Counted from the first letter of the stretch, positions 41,144 through 51,974 are shown. The stretch: 64,000 nt of DNA from Actinomadura litoris (GCF_009733595.1 NZ_WOFH01000004.1:434001-498000), one strand, 5' to 3'. Program-made: numbers and translations. Notes: generated by a model not told the origin, from the sequence alone.

Positions 41144-41150
41144 GAGTGCC

Positions 41151-42374
41151 GTGCCCGCACCGGTCCCGGGAACGCCCAGCCTGCTGCGCGCCATCAACGA
41201 CCGCGCCGCGCTGGAGGCCCTGCTCGCGCGGGGCCCGCTCACCCGGCCGGAGCTGTCGGAGCTGACCGGGATCTCCAAGCCCACCGCGTCTCAGCTGCTG
41301 GCGCGGCTGGAGGAGGCGGGGCTCGTCGTCCGGGACGGGACGCGCGCGGGCCTGCCGGGCCGCACCGCCGGGCTGTACCGGCTCAACGCCGCCGCCGCGC
41401 ACGTCGCCGGGGCCGACGTCACCCCCGCCCGGATCAGCGTGTCGGTCGCCGACCTCGCCGGGACGGTCGTCGGCGCCCACACCCTGGAGACCCCCGGCCG
41501 CATCCGGGTGGACGTGGTGGCGCGGATGGGCGAGGCGCTGGACGGCGCCGCCAAGGACGCGGGCCTGACCCGCGCGGACCTCGACCGCGCCGTCATCGGC
41601 ATCCAGGGCGCCGTCGACCCGGGCACCGGCCGCCTCGGCTACGCCGCACACATCCCCGGCTGGCACATCCCCGATCTGGTCGGCACGCTGAGCGGCGGCC
41701 TCGGCGTGCCGGTCGCGATCGAGAACGACGTGAACCTCGCCGCGCTGGCCGAGCTGGCGGGCGGGCGCGCCACCGGCGCGGGCGACTTCGTGCTGCTGTG
41801 GGTCGCCGACGGCGTCGGCATGGCCGTCGTCCTCAACGGCGCCCTGCACCGCGGCGCGACCGGCGGCGCGGGCGAGATCGGCTACATGCCCGCCGTCGGG
41901 GCGCCCCTCATGCGGGACGTGCGCCGCACCCACACCGGCGGCGTGCACAGCCTCACCGGCGGCGTGGCGGTGCTGCGGCTGCTGCGCGAGCACGGGTTCC
42001 GGGGCCGCGACGCCGCCGCCGTCCTGCGCCGCGCCGCCGCCACCGTCGGCGCGGCCCCGACCGGCACCCGCACCGCCGCCGACGCGGGCGCCCGCGCCGA
42101 ACGGGCGCTGACCGAGCTGGCCTCCCGGCTCGGCGTCACGCTCGCCACCGTCGTCGGCGTCCTCGACCCCGCCCTCGTCGTCCTCACCGGCGACGTCCTG
42201 CACGCCGGCGGGGAGCCGCTGCGCGCCCGCGTCGAGCAGCACCTGCACAGCCTGACGATCCCGCGCCCGAAGGTGCGGATCAGCTCCGTCCAGGGCAACC
42301 CCGTCCTGGCCGGCGCCCTCCAGCAGGCACTCCAGGAGACCCGTGAGGAGGTCTTCTCCACCACCGCCCCCTGA
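41151..42374 (+). CDS. ROK-family transcriptional repressor
   Basis: 407-aa NagC/XylR-type regulator. A MarR-like winged HTH lies at about 10-75 (LTRPELSELTGISKPTASQL) and a sugar-kinase-like ROK domain at about 85-400 (VAIENDVNLAALAEL, then GATGGAGEIGYMP). The zinc-binding CxCGxxGC motif of many ROK proteins is missing: after GEIGYMP the sequence runs APLMRDVRRTHTGGVHS. Sensing may therefore differ from NagC. It is the first gene of the sugar operon and probably represses it through the palindrome at its own start. GTG start after GGAGGG. Confidence 0.92.
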   Translation: MPAPVPGTPSLLRAINDRAALEALLARGPLTRPELSELTGISKPTASQLLARLEEAGLVVRDGTRAGLPGRTAGLYRLNAAAAHVAGADVTPARISVSVADLAGTVVGAHTLETPGRIRVDVVARMGEALDGAAKDAGLTRADLDRAVIGIQGAVDPGTGRLGYAAHIPGWHIPDLVGTLSGGLGVPVAIENDVNLAALAELAGGRATGAGDFVLLWVADGVGMAVVLNGALHRGATGGAGEIGYMPAVGAPLMRDVRRTHTGGVHSLTGGVAVLRLLREHGFRGRDAAAVLRRAAATVGAAPTGTRTAADAGARAERALTELASRLGVTLATVVGVLDPALVVLTGDVLHAGGEPLRARVEQHLHSLTIPRPKVRISSVQGNPVLAGALQQALQETREEVFSTTAP

Positions 42375-42447
42375 CCCCCGCCGCCCCCTAGACCCCGCCC
42401 CCCTCGGACGGCGGCACCGGCCGTCCCTCCCCCGAAGGAGAACCGGA

Positions 42448-43779
42448 GTGCCCACCACCACACCGCGCCGTCTCGCGGCGGCCCTCGCCGCCGCGGCGCT
42501 CGGCCTCACGGCCGCCTGCACCGCCGGAGGCGGCGGCGACCAGTCCGGCAGCGGACCGGACGCCGGGGAGAAGCAGACCATCGAGGTCTGGCACGGCTGG
42601 AGCGCCGCCCACGAGGTGAAGGCGTTCGAGTCCGCCGCCGCCGGGTTCCACAAGGCCCACCCCAACATCACCGTCAAGCTGGTCAAGGACCAGACCGACG
42701 AGCGCATCTCCAACGCCATCCGGGGCGGGAACCCGCCCGACGTCGTGTCCTCCTTCACCACCGACAGCGTCGGGCAGTGGTGCCAGAGCGGCGCCTGGCA
42801 GGACCTCAACCCCTACGTCTCCAAGTCGAAGCTGGACCTGAACCAGTTCCCGAAGGTCGTCCAGGAGTACACGCGGTACAAGGGTCGCCGCTGCGCGATG
42901 CCGCTGCTCGCCGACACCTACGGCCTCTACTACAACAAGGCGCTGATGAAGGGCGAGCAGCCGCCGAAGACGTTCACCGAGCTGACCGCGCTCGCCAAGA
43001 AGCTCACCAAGCGCGACCCGGACGGGACGATCCGCGTCGCCGGGTTCCTGCCGTCCGTCCAGTACTACGAGCACCAGGCGCAGCACCTCGCCAGCCAGTG
43101 GGGCGCGAAGTGGCTGACCCCGGCGGGGAAGGCCAACTTCGCGGGAGACCCGGCCTTCCGCGCCTACCTGCAATGGAACAAGAGCCTGATCGACTGGTAC
43201 GGCTACAACAACGTCAAGAAGTTCCTGCGCTCGATCGGCCAGGAGTTCGAGTCGTCCAACCCCTTCGAGAAGGGGCAGGTCGCGATGGCCGTCGACGGCG
43301 AGTGGCGCACCAAGTTCATGCAGGAGGAGGCGCCCAACGTCGACTACGGCACCGCGCCCGCGCCCGTCCCCGACGGCCAGCAGGCGCGCTACGGCGGCGG
43401 CTTCGTCATCGGCACGGTCATCGGGATCCCGCGCGGCGCCAAGCACGCCCAGGCCGCCTGGGAGTTCGTCAGGTACCTCACCACCGACACCACCTCGCTG
43501 GTCACCTTCGCCAACGCGCTCGGCAACGTCCCCACCACGATCACCTCGCTCGGCTCACCCCAGCTGGCGCTGCCGCCCCAGTTCCAGACCTTCCTCCAGG
43601 TCTTCAAGAACCCGAACTCCTTCACCACCCCGCCGACGCCCAACGGCAACGACTACGTCGTGAAGTTCCAGCAGTTCGTCCAGGACCAGTGGGAGCCGGG
43701 GAAGGTGTCCGACCTCGACCAGGCGCTCAAGGACCTCGACGGGAAGGTCGACGAGTCGCTGAAGCTGGCCGGGGGCTGA
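42448..43779 (+). CDS. Sugar ABC transporter substrate-binding lipoprotein
   Basis: 443-aa extracellular solute-binding protein (family 1), anchored by lipid at Cys 24 (lipobox LTAAC). The N-terminus carries RR and an Ala/Leu helix. Fold landmarks are IEVWHGWSAAHEVKAFE, NGNDYVVKF and KKFLRSIGQEFESSNPFEKG. Aromatic residues (WQDLNPYV, YYEHQAQH) could line a sugar pocket. GTG start seven bases after GAAGGAG. With the two permeases after it, it imports a carbohydrate; given the GH4 enzyme this is probably a glucoside or chitobiose-like disaccharide (inference). Confidence 0.94.
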   Translation: MPTTTPRRLAAALAAAALGLTAACTAGGGGDQSGSGPDAGEKQTIEVWHGWSAAHEVKAFESAAAGFHKAHPNITVKLVKDQTDERISNAIRGGNPPDVVSSFTTDSVGQWCQSGAWQDLNPYVSKSKLDLNQFPKVVQEYTRYKGRRCAMPLLADTYGLYYNKALMKGEQPPKTFTELTALAKKLTKRDPDGTIRVAGFLPSVQYYEHQAQHLASQWGAKWLTPAGKANFAGDPAFRAYLQWNKSLIDWYGYNNVKKFLRSIGQEFESSNPFEKGQVAMAVDGEWRTKFMQEEAPNVDYGTAPAPVPDGQQARYGGGFVIGTVIGIPRGAKHAQAAWEFVRYLTTDTTSLVTFANALGNVPTTITSLGSPQLALPPQFQTFLQVFKNPNSFTTPPTPNGNDYVVKFQQFVQDQWEPGKVSDLDQALKDLDGKVDESLKLAGG

Positions 43780-43781
43780 GG

Positions 43782-44792
43782 GTGACCTCCGTCGCGCCGC
43801 GCGCCCCCTCCGGCGGCCGCGTCCGGGGCTCGGCGCGCCGCGCCGGGCCCGGCGGCCGCGGGCACGCGGCGCCCCGCGCGCGCCGCCGCCGCAGGCTCCG
43901 GGTGCTGGCCTTCCTGTCGCCGTGGCTGATCGGGTTCGGGATGTTCTTCGCCTACCCGCTCGCCGCCACCGTCTACTTCTCCTTCACCCGCTACAACCTG
44001 TTCACGCTGGAGTACGTCGGGTTCGACAACTACAAGTTCCTGCTGCGCGACGACGACGCCTGGACGGCGATGCGCAACACCCTGTGGCTCGTCGCGATCG
44101 TCGTGCCGCTGCGGGTGGTGTTCGGGCTCGGCGTCGCCCAGCTCCTCACCCGCGTCAAGCGGGGCGGCGCGCTGCTGCGGTCGGTGTTCTACCTGCCCTA
44201 CCTGATCCCGCCGGTGTCGGCCACGGTCGCGTTCGTGTACGTGCTGAACCCCGGCACCGGCCCGTTCCCGGTGATCGCCGACCGGCTCGGGGTCTCGCTG
44301 CCCGACTTCTTCAACGACTCCGCCTGGGCCAAGCCCGGCCTCGGCCTGCTCGGGCTGTGGGCCGTCGGCGACGTCATGATCATCCTGCTGGCGGCGCTGC
44401 TGAACGTCCCGGCGTCGCTGTACGAGGCCGCCGCGATCGACGGAGCCGGCGCCTGGGCCCGGTTCCGGCACATCACGCTGCCGACCGTCTCGCCGGTGCT
44501 GGCGTTCTCCGCCGTCACCGGCGTCATCCAGACCCTCCAGTACTTCACGCAGGCGCTGGTGGCGGCCAAGGTCGCCTCCGGGCAGGCCGACCTCGCCGGC
44601 ACCAGCTTCGCGCCCGGCTACCCCGGCGGGTCCACGCTGACGTTCCCGCAGTGGCTCTACGACGAGGGGTTCCGGCAGTTCAACATGGGCTACGCGTGCG
44701 TGCTCGCGCTGGTCATGTTCGTCGTGGCGATGGCGTTCACGCTCGTCCTGCTCCGGCAGTTCAACGCCTTCGCCGGAGAGGAGGCCGGATGA
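43782..44792 (+). CDS. Sugar ABC transporter permease (MalF type)
   Basis: 336-aa inner-membrane permease with about six helices after a 45-residue Arg-rich cytoplasmic head. The EAA loop that contacts the ATPase is YEAAAIDGAGAWARFRHITL. It starts on a GTG three bases after the binding-protein stop and overlaps the next permease by ATGA. Confidence 0.93.
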   Translation: MTSVAPRAPSGGRVRGSARRAGPGGRGHAAPRARRRRRLRVLAFLSPWLIGFGMFFAYPLAATVYFSFTRYNLFTLEYVGFDNYKFLLRDDDAWTAMRNTLWLVAIVVPLRVVFGLGVAQLLTRVKRGGALLRSVFYLPYLIPPVSATVAFVYVLNPGTGPFPVIADRLGVSLPDFFNDSAWAKPGLGLLGLWAVGDVMIILLAALLNVPASLYEAAAIDGAGAWARFRHITLPTVSPVLAFSAVTGVIQTLQYFTQALVAAKVASGQADLAGTSFAPGYPGGSTLTFPQWLYDEGFRQFNMGYACVLALVMFVVAMAFTLVLLRQFNAFAGEEAG

Positions 44793-45673
44793 CCGCCGCA
44801 CCGTCCACGGCGGGCGCCTCGCCGCACCGGCGGCGGGCCGCGCGGCTCCGCGCGCCCCGCTCCCGCCGGATGCTGCTGTGGCTCGCCACCCACGCCATCG
44901 CCGTCGCGCTCGCGGTGATGTTCCTGGCGCCGCTGGTGTTCATGTTCCTCACCGCCGTGATGAGCGACGAGCAGGCACTCAGCGACCAGATCTGGCCCCG
45001 CGAGTGGCACTTCGAGAACTTCCGGCGCGTGTTCACCGGCGACATGGTCCGCTGGACGCTCAGCAGCACCATGTACGCGGGGCTGTCCACGGCGTTCATG
45101 CTGGTCTCCAGCGTCCCGGTCGCCTACGCGCTGGCCCGCTTCCGGTTCCGCGGCCGCAACGCCGCCCTGGTCGTGGTGATCTCGGCGATGATGCTGCCGC
45201 CGCAGGTGACGATGGTGCCGCTGTACATCGTGTGGTCCCGCTTCCACCTCACCGGGACGCTCTGGCCGCTGATCATCCCGCAGCTGTTCGGCGACGCGTT
45301 CTCGATCTTCCTGCTGCGGCAGTTCCTCATCACGATCCCCCGCGAGTACGCCGACGCCGCGCGCGTCGACGGCTGCGGGGAGCTGCGGACGATGCTGCGG
45401 GTCGTGCTGCCGATGGCGCGCCCCGCGCTCGCCGCGGTCGCGCTGTTCCAGTTCTTCTACTGCTGGAACGACTACTACGGGCCGCTCGTGTACGCCAAGC
45501 CCGAGCACTGGACGCTCGCCATCGGCGTCGCGACCTTCCGCGCCGCCCACCACGTCGAATGGAACCTCACGATGGCGGCGACGCTGCTGACCATCATGCC
45601 CGTGCTGGTGGTGTTCCTGCTCGCCCAGCGCGTGTTCATCCAGGGTGTGACTCTGACGGGAGTGAAGGGTTGA
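44789..45673 (+). CDS. Sugar ABC transporter permease (MalG type)
   Basis: 294-aa permease with six helices and the EAA loop EYADAARVDGCGELRTMLRV. It has the MalG-like C-terminus ending in QRVFIQGVTLTGVKG, which reaches the ATPase in such transporters. No ATPase gene is in this operon; a shared MsiK-type ATPase, as encoded at 50.7 kb, is needed. Its stop overlaps the TTG start of the GH4 gene. Confidence 0.93.
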   Translation: MTAAPSTAGASPHRRRAARLRAPRSRRMLLWLATHAIAVALAVMFLAPLVFMFLTAVMSDEQALSDQIWPREWHFENFRRVFTGDMVRWTLSSTMYAGLSTAFMLVSSVPVAYALARFRFRGRNAALVVVISAMMLPPQVTMVPLYIVWSRFHLTGTLWPLIIPQLFGDAFSIFLLRQFLITIPREYADAARVDGCGELRTMLRVVLPMARPALAAVALFQFFYCWNDYYGPLVYAKPEHWTLAIGVATFRAAHHVEWNLTMAATLLTIMPVLVVFLLAQRVFIQGVTLTGVKG

Positions 45674-46926
45674 AGCTGACTGTCATCGGGGGTGGTTCCA
45701 CCTACACCCCCGAACTGGTGGACGGGCTCGCGCGGATGCGCGCGGACCTTCCGGTGTCCGAGCTCGTCCTCGCCGACCCCGACGCCGGGCGGCTGGAGCT
45801 GGTCGGCGGCCTCGCCCGGCGCATGCTGGCCCGCGCCGGGCACCCCGCCGCGGTGGTGACCACCGGCGACCTCGACGCGGCCGTGGAGGGCGCGACCGTG
45901 GTGCTGCTCCAGCTGCGCGTCGGCGGGCAGGCGGCCCGGCACGTCGACGAGACGCTGCCGCTCGCCTGCGGCTGCGTCGGGCAGGAGACCACCGGCGCGG
46001 GCGGGCTCGCCAAGGCGCTGCGGACCGTCCCGGTCGTCCTGGACATCGCCGAGCGCGTCACCGCCCTCGCCCCCGACGCGTGGATCATCGACTTCACCAA
46101 CCCGGTCGGCATCGTCACCCGCGCGCTGCTGGACGCGGGCCACCGCACCGCCGGGCTGTGCAACGTCGCGATCGGCGTCCAGCGCCGCGCCGCGAAGCTC
46201 CTGGACGTCCCGCCCGAGCGGGTGAGCCTCGGCCACGCCGGGCTCAACCACCTCACCTGGGTCCGCTCGATCGACGTGGACGGCGCCGACGTGCTGCCGA
46301 AGCTGCTGGAGGAGCACGCCGAGGACCTCGCCGGCGCCGCCAGCATGCCCGCCGCGTTCATCCGCGGGCTCGGCGCCGTCCCGTCCTACTACCTGCGCTA
46401 CTTCTACCGGCACGACCAGGTCGTGGAGGAGCTGCGCGGCGCCCGCTCCCGCGCCGAGGAGGTCGCCGCCCTCGAACGCGACCTCCTCGACATGTACGCC
46501 GACCCCGCCCTGGACACCAAGCCGGCCCGGCTGGAGGAGCGCGGCGGCGCGTTCTACTCCGAGGCCGCCGTGCAGCTCGCCGCGTCCCTGCTCACCGGGC
46601 GCGGCGACGCCCAGGTCGTGAACGTCCGCAACGGCGGGACGCTGCCCTTCCTCGACGACCGCGCCGTCATCGAGGTGCCCGCGCGGATCACCGCGACCGG
46701 GCCGGAGCCGCTGCCGGTCCCGCCGCTGGAGCCGCTGTTCGCCGGGCTCGTCGCGCACGTGTCGGCCTACGAGGAGCTGGCGCTGGACGCGGCGCTGCGC
46801 GGCGGCGTGGACCGCGTCGCCCGCGCGCTGCTCGCCCACCCCCTGGTCGGGCAGGCCGACCTCGCCGACAGGCTCGCCGGCGACCTCGTCGCCGCCAACC
46901 GCGAGCACCTGCCGTGGGCGAGGTGA
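45670..46926 (+). CDS. Glycoside hydrolase family 4, 6-phospho-beta-glucosidase-like
   Basis: 418-aa cytoplasmic GH4 enzyme, which uses NAD+ and Mn2+ and an elimination mechanism to cleave (usually 6-phosphorylated) glycosides. The NAD loop is LTVIGGGSTYTPELVDGL. Metal and substrate residues are in FTNPVGIVTRALL, GLCNVAIGVQRR (Cys) and GHAGLNHLTWVR (His). The start is TTG within TTGA, overlapping the permease stop. The next gene is a sugar kinase, so the phosphate can be added by ATP rather than by a PTS. Confidence 0.93.
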   Translation: MKLTVIGGGSTYTPELVDGLARMRADLPVSELVLADPDAGRLELVGGLARRMLARAGHPAAVVTTGDLDAAVEGATVVLLQLRVGGQAARHVDETLPLACGCVGQETTGAGGLAKALRTVPVVLDIAERVTALAPDAWIIDFTNPVGIVTRALLDAGHRTAGLCNVAIGVQRRAAKLLDVPPERVSLGHAGLNHLTWVRSIDVDGADVLPKLLEEHAEDLAGAASMPAAFIRGLGAVPSYYLRYFYRHDQVVEELRGARSRAEEVAALERDLLDMYADPALDTKPARLEERGGAFYSEAAVQLAASLLTGRGDAQVVNVRNGGTLPFLDDRAVIEVPARITATGPEPLPVPPLEPLFAGLVAHVSAYEELALDAALRGGVDRVARALLAHPLVGQADLADRLAGDLVAANREHLPWAR

Positions 46927-47924
46927 CCCCCGGCCGTCCGGGCGGCGTCCTCATCGCCGTGGACGGCGGCAACAGCAAGATCGACGCGGCCGTGGCGGGG
47001 CCAGGCGGCGAGCTTCTCGCCACCGCGCGCGGCCCGGGGTTCCGGCCGAAGACCACCGGGTTCGACGTCGCGCTGGAGTCGCTCGCCGGGGTCATCGACG
47101 CCGTGGTGGAGCGCGCCGGGGTCGAGCGCGGCGACGTCGCGCACCTCGCCGCGTACATGGCGAACGTGGACCTGCCCGCCGAGGAGGAGCGGCTGGAGAA
47201 GCTGCTGCTGGCGCGCGGCCCGGCGCCGAGCGTCCGGGTCGGCAACGACACGCTCGCGCTGCTGCGCAGCGCCGTCACCGAGGGCTGGGGCGTCGCCGTC
47301 GTGTGCGGCGCGGGCATCAACTGCGCCGGCATCGCCCCCGACGGCCGCACCGCCCGCTTCCCCTCGCTCGGCCCCCACACCGGCGACTGGGGCGGCGGCG
47401 GCGAACTCGGCCGCGCGGCGCTGTGGCACGGCATCCGCGGCGAGGACGGTCGGGGTCCCGAGACCGCGCTCACCGCCGCCGTCGCCGCGCACTACGGCGT
47501 CGAGCGCGCCATCGACGTCGGCCTCGGCATGCACGACGGCGACTTCGACCGGGAGAACCTCACCGAGCTGGCGCCGCTGCTGCTGGACACCGCCGAGGCG
47601 GGCGACCCGGTCGCCCGCGAGGTCGTGTTCCGGCTCGCCGAGGAGATCGCGCTGCTCGGGTCGGTGATCCTGCGCCGCCTCGGGCTTGAGGACTCCCCCG
47701 CCGAGGTCGTCCTCGGCGGGGGGATCCTGCGCGCCCGCCGCCCCCTGCTGATGGACGCGGTCGCCGAGCGCTACGCCGACGTCGCCCCCCGCACCCGCCT
47801 CCTCGTCCCCGAGGACCCCCCGCTGCTCGGCGCCGCGCTCCTCGGCCTCGACCAGCTCGACGCCCCGGCCGCCGTCCACCAGACCTTCCGGGCCGCCTTC
47901 CGCGCCGCTTCCCGGGAGGGCTGA
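46923..47924 (+). CDS. BadF/BadG-type sugar kinase (N-acetylglucosamine kinase-like)
   Basis: 333-aa ASKHA-fold kinase. The phosphate-1 motif is VLIAVDGGNSKIDAAVAGPG; VGNDTLALL, VVCGAGINCAGI and HTGDWGGGGELGRAAL are the other core loops; the adenosine loop is EVVLGGGILRARRP. BadF/BcrA relatives in sugar operons act as GlcNAc or amino-sugar kinases. It starts on a GTG that overlaps the GH4 stop. It probably phosphorylates the imported disaccharide or the released sugar. Confidence 0.88.
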   Translation: MTPGRPGGVLIAVDGGNSKIDAAVAGPGGELLATARGPGFRPKTTGFDVALESLAGVIDAVVERAGVERGDVAHLAAYMANVDLPAEEERLEKLLLARGPAPSVRVGNDTLALLRSAVTEGWGVAVVCGAGINCAGIAPDGRTARFPSLGPHTGDWGGGGELGRAALWHGIRGEDGRGPETALTAAVAAHYGVERAIDVGLGMHDGDFDRENLTELAPLLLDTAEAGDPVAREVVFRLAEEIALLGSVILRRLGLEDSPAEVVLGGGILRARRPLLMDAVAERYADVAPRTRLLVPEDPPLLGAALLGLDQLDAPAAVHQTFRAAFRAASREG

Positions 47925-47956
47925 CCTCGACCGGCAGGACGTACCGGCCCGCCGCC

Positions 47957-47986
47957 TTGACGTTGTAAGGTGCGGGCCGGTACTAG
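47957..47986 (+). promoter_or_regulatory. Promoter of the LLM oxidoreductase gene
   Basis: TTGACG (47957-47962), 18 bases, TACTAG (47981-47986). The -35 region is embedded in CCTTGACGTTGTA, which resembles the element found upstream of the P450 and Sir2 genes. Confidence 0.5.
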
Positions 47987-48027
47987 GGTCGGAGCGAAGA
48001 CGGGCAGCGGGAGACCAAGGGGGCGCC

Positions 48028-48936
48028 GTGCTGATCGGGTTCGCCGTACCGGTGTCGGGGGCGTGGGCCACCCCGGCCCACCAGGTGGAGATCGCGCGGC
48101 GCGCGGAGGAGCTCGGCTACCACTCGCTGTGGACGCTGCAGCGCCTGCTCAACCCCGCCGGCTCCCCCGAGCGCGACTACCGCGCCGTCCCCGACCCGCT
48201 GGTGACGCTGGCCTACCTCGCCGGGTTCACCCGGCGGGCGCGGCTCGGCGTGGCCGTGGTCAACCTGCCCTTCTACGCGCCCGCGATGCTCGCCAAGCAG
48301 GCCGCCACCCTCGACCACGTCAGCGGCGGGCGGCTCGACCTCGGGCTCGGGCTCGGCTGGATGCCCGAGGAGTTCGCCGCGCTCGGCGCGTCGATGGAGC
48401 GGCGCGGCGCCCGCGCGGAGGAGTTCCTCGCGGTGCTCCGGGCGCTGTGGCACGGGTCCGGGGAGTACCACGGGGAGTTCTACGACGTCCCGCCGGTGAT
48501 CATGGAGCCGCGCCCGCTCCAGCCGGCGGGGCCGCCGGTGCTGCTCGGCGGCGCGTCCGAGCGGGCGCTGCGCCGGGCCGGGCGGCTCGCGGCGGGCTGG
48601 GTCAGCTCCAGCCGCGCCGACCCCGCCGCGCTCGGCCGCTCCATCGAGACCGTCCGCGCGGCGGCGCGGGAGGCGGGACGGGACGCCGCGGAGCTGCGGT
48701 TCGTGGCGCGGGCGGCCGTCCGGATCCGTCCCGGCGGGGTGGGCGGAGAGGACCGCAGGCCGCTCACCGGGACCCACGAGGAGATCCGCGCCGACCTCGC
48801 GTCGCTGGAGCGGCAGGGCGTCACCGAGGCGTTCCTCGACCTGAACTTCGACCCCGAGGTCACCGGGCCGGACGCCGACCCGGACGCCGCGACACGGCTC
48901 GCGCACGAGGCGCTGGAGGCGTTCGCGCCCGTCTGA
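48028..48936 (+). CDS. LLM-class flavin (F420)-dependent oxidoreductase
   Basis: 302-aa TIM-barrel oxidoreductase of the luciferase-like family. Landmarks are ARRAEELGYHSLWTLQRLL, LGVAVVNLPFYAPAMLAKQ, ATLDHVSGGRLDLGLGLGWM and PPVLLGGASERALRRAGRLA. Proteins of this subgroup in actinobacteria usually use F420 rather than FMN. The substrate is unknown. AAGGGGG precedes the GTG. It is monocistronic, ending 18 bp from the convergent Lrp gene. Confidence 0.9.
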   Translation: MLIGFAVPVSGAWATPAHQVEIARRAEELGYHSLWTLQRLLNPAGSPERDYRAVPDPLVTLAYLAGFTRRARLGVAVVNLPFYAPAMLAKQAATLDHVSGGRLDLGLGLGWMPEEFAALGASMERRGARAEEFLAVLRALWHGSGEYHGEFYDVPPVIMEPRPLQPAGPPVLLGGASERALRRAGRLAAGWVSSSRADPAALGRSIETVRAAAREAGRDAAELRFVARAAVRIRPGGVGGEDRRPLTGTHEEIRADLASLERQGVTEAFLDLNFDPEVTGPDADPDAATRLAHEALEAFAPV

Positions 48937-48953
48937 ACGCTCGCAGGCGCCGC

Positions 48954-49394
48954 TCACAGGCGGGGGCGGCGGCCCTCCCAGGGGGTGCTCAGCACGACCG
49001 TCGTGCGGGTCGCGACGTTCGCCGCCGCGCGGATGAGCTGGAGCAGCTCCTCCAGCTCGTTGGGGGACGCGACGCGGACCTTGAGGATGTAGCTCTCGTC
49101 CCCGGCCACCGAGTGGCACGCCTCGATCGCGGTGAGATGGGCGAGCCGCTCGGGCGCGTCGTCGGGCGCGGCGGGGTCGGTCGGCTTGATCGACACGAAC
49201 GCGGTCAGCGGCAGCCCGACCTGCTCGTGGTCGAGCTGCGCGGTGAACCCCTTGATCACGCCGCGCTTCTCCAGCCGCCGGACGCGCTGGTGCACGGCCG
49301 ACACCGACAGGCCGGTCTCCTTGGCCAGATCGGTGAAACTCATCCGCCCGTCATCGGCCAGCAGCGCCATGATCTGACGATCGATCTCCTCCAC
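48954..49394 (-). CDS. Lrp/AsnC-family regulator
   Basis: 146-aa regulator. The HTH is at about 1-55 (SFTDLAKETGLSVSAVHQRV) and a RAM ligand-binding domain follows at about 62-140 (PLTAFVSIKP, CHSVAGDESYILKVRVASP). Lrp-type proteins often answer to amino acids such as lysine or leucine. It lies 14 kb from kamA, so a role in lysine genes is only a thought. The GTG at 49394 is the first start available in a good frame; it has no strong ribosome-binding site. Confidence 0.9.
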   Translation of the reverse strand: MEEIDRQIMALLADDGRMSFTDLAKETGLSVSAVHQRVRRLEKRGVIKGFTAQLDHEQVGLPLTAFVSIKPTDPAAPDDAPERLAHLTAIEACHSVAGDESYILKVRVASPNELEELLQLIRAAANVATRTTVVLSTPWEGRRPRL

Positions 49395-49486
49395 GCCGGA
49401 AATCTAGCGTGCCGGGCGCCCTCCCCGGGGGCGGTCGGATCACAGAACGGCGTCCCCGGCGCCGGGCGCCGCCCGGAGCGCGGGGC

Positions 49487-50560
49487 TCAGGGGTGGCGGG
49501 GCGTGCCCCGGCCGGGCGCGCGGGCCGTGCGGATCGCGCCGCAGCTCCCCCGCACGACCAGCTCGGTCGGCAGCAGCACCGGCCCTCCCCTGCCCCGCCG
49601 GGCCCGGTCGCGCAGCAGCAGCTCGCACGCCCGGTAGCCGATGTCGCGGGCGGGACGGGCGACCGCGGTGAGCGGCGGGTCGCACAGCTCGGCCCACGCG
49701 ACGTCGTCGACCATCGCGATCGACACGTCCGCGGGGACCCGCAGGTCCAGCTCGCGGGCGACCAGCACGGCGGCCTCGCCGAGCAGGTGCCCGGCGGCCA
49801 GGACGGCGGTCACGTCGGCGCGCCGCTGCAGCAGGCCCGCGGCCGCCGCGTAGGCGGCGTCGCCCGCCGGGCGGGCCGCGACGACCAGGTCCTCCTCGAC
49901 CGGGACGCGCAGCTGCGCGAGCGTGTCGCGGAACGCGCGCTCGCGCACCCCGAGCGGCGTCCCCGGCTCCTCGCGCGGGACGCCGGGCGGCGCGGCGCCG
50001 AGGAAGGCGATCGTGCGGTGGCCGAGCCCGACCAGGTACTCCACGAGCGAGCGGACGCCGCCCGCGTCGTCGGCGAGGACCGCGGGGATCTCCGGCAGGC
50101 CCGGCAGGACCCGGTCGGCGAACACGACGCTGGAGCACACCCGGGCGGCGGCGCGCCAGTCGGCCTCCCGTCCGGCGGGCACCGCGATGACGCCGTCCAC
50201 CCGCTGCTCGACGAGCCGGTCGAGGATCTCGGCCTCGCGGGCGGGGTCGCCGTGGGCGGCGTCCACGATGACGTGCTCGCCGAGCGTGCGGGCGCAGGCG
50301 AGCACGCCCGCGACCAGCTCCGCGCAGAACGGGTCGGTGACGTCCGGGACGATCAGCCCGATGCCGCCTCTGCGGCGCAGCTTCAGGCCGCGGCCGAGGG
50401 CGCTCGGCCGGTAGTCCAGCTCGCGGGCGGCGGCCAGCACCCGCTCGCGGGTCGCCGCGCTCACCGAGCCCGTGCCGGAGAACACCCGCGACACCGTGGC
50501 GATCCCGACGCCGGCCGCGGCCGCCACGTCCTTGATCGTCGCCGATCGCGGCTGCGTCAC
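49487..50560 (-). CDS. LacI-family transcriptional repressor
   Basis: 357-aa regulator. The LacI HTH and hinge are at residues 7-60 ([20 protein letters not shown], then [17 protein letters not shown]). The periplasmic-binding-protein-like sensor domain covers 65-340 ([36 protein letters not shown]). Two LacI-style CG-centred palindromes lie in the gap between it and the divergent MsiK-type ATPase gene, so it probably controls both. The effector sugar is not known. Confidence 0.93.
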   Translation of the reverse strand: MTQPRSATIKDVAAAAGVGIATVSRVFSGTGSVSAATRERVLAAARELDYRPSALGRGLKLRRRGGIGLIVPDVTDPFCAELVAGVLACARTLGEHVIVDAAHGDPAREAEILDRLVEQRVDGVIAVPAGREADWRAAARVCSSVVFADRVLPGLPEIPAVLADDAGGVRSLVEYLVGLGHRTIAFLGAAPPGVPREEPGTPLGVRERAFRDTLAQLRVPVEEDLVVAARPAGDAAYAAAAGLLQRRADVTAVLAAGHLLGEAAVLVARELDLRVPADVSIAMVDDVAWAELCDPPLTAVARPARDIGYRACELLLRDRARRGRGGPVLLPTELVVRGSCGAIRTARAPGRGTPRHP

Positions 50561-50617
50561 CGCCCCGCCCCCTCCCGTCCCGGCCTTCCGATCATCTTCT
50601 CATGACCCGGCCTCCCC

Positions 50618-50694
50618 TGGAAACGATTCCATGTTGTTTACTCCGGAGACTGACATAAATTCCCTGTTGGACAGGGTGGATAGAAAACGTTTCC
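50618..50694. promoter_or_regulatory. Two LacI-type operators between lacI-like and msiK-like genes
   Basis: TGGAAACGATTCCA (50618-50631) and GAAAACGTTTCC (50683-50694) both match the LacI-family pattern GGAAACGNTTCC with a central CG. Their centres are 64 bp apart, about six helical turns, which allows DNA looping. The right site lies just before the ATPase ribosome-binding site. Confidence 0.75.
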
Positions 50695-50708
50695 ATCGGG
50701 AGGATCTG

Positions 50709-51974
<1,266 letters not shown>

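Noticed and set aside
42448..47924. PTS system for the GH4 substrate
   Set aside because: No EI, HPr or EII domains are present; uptake genes are clearly ABC type.
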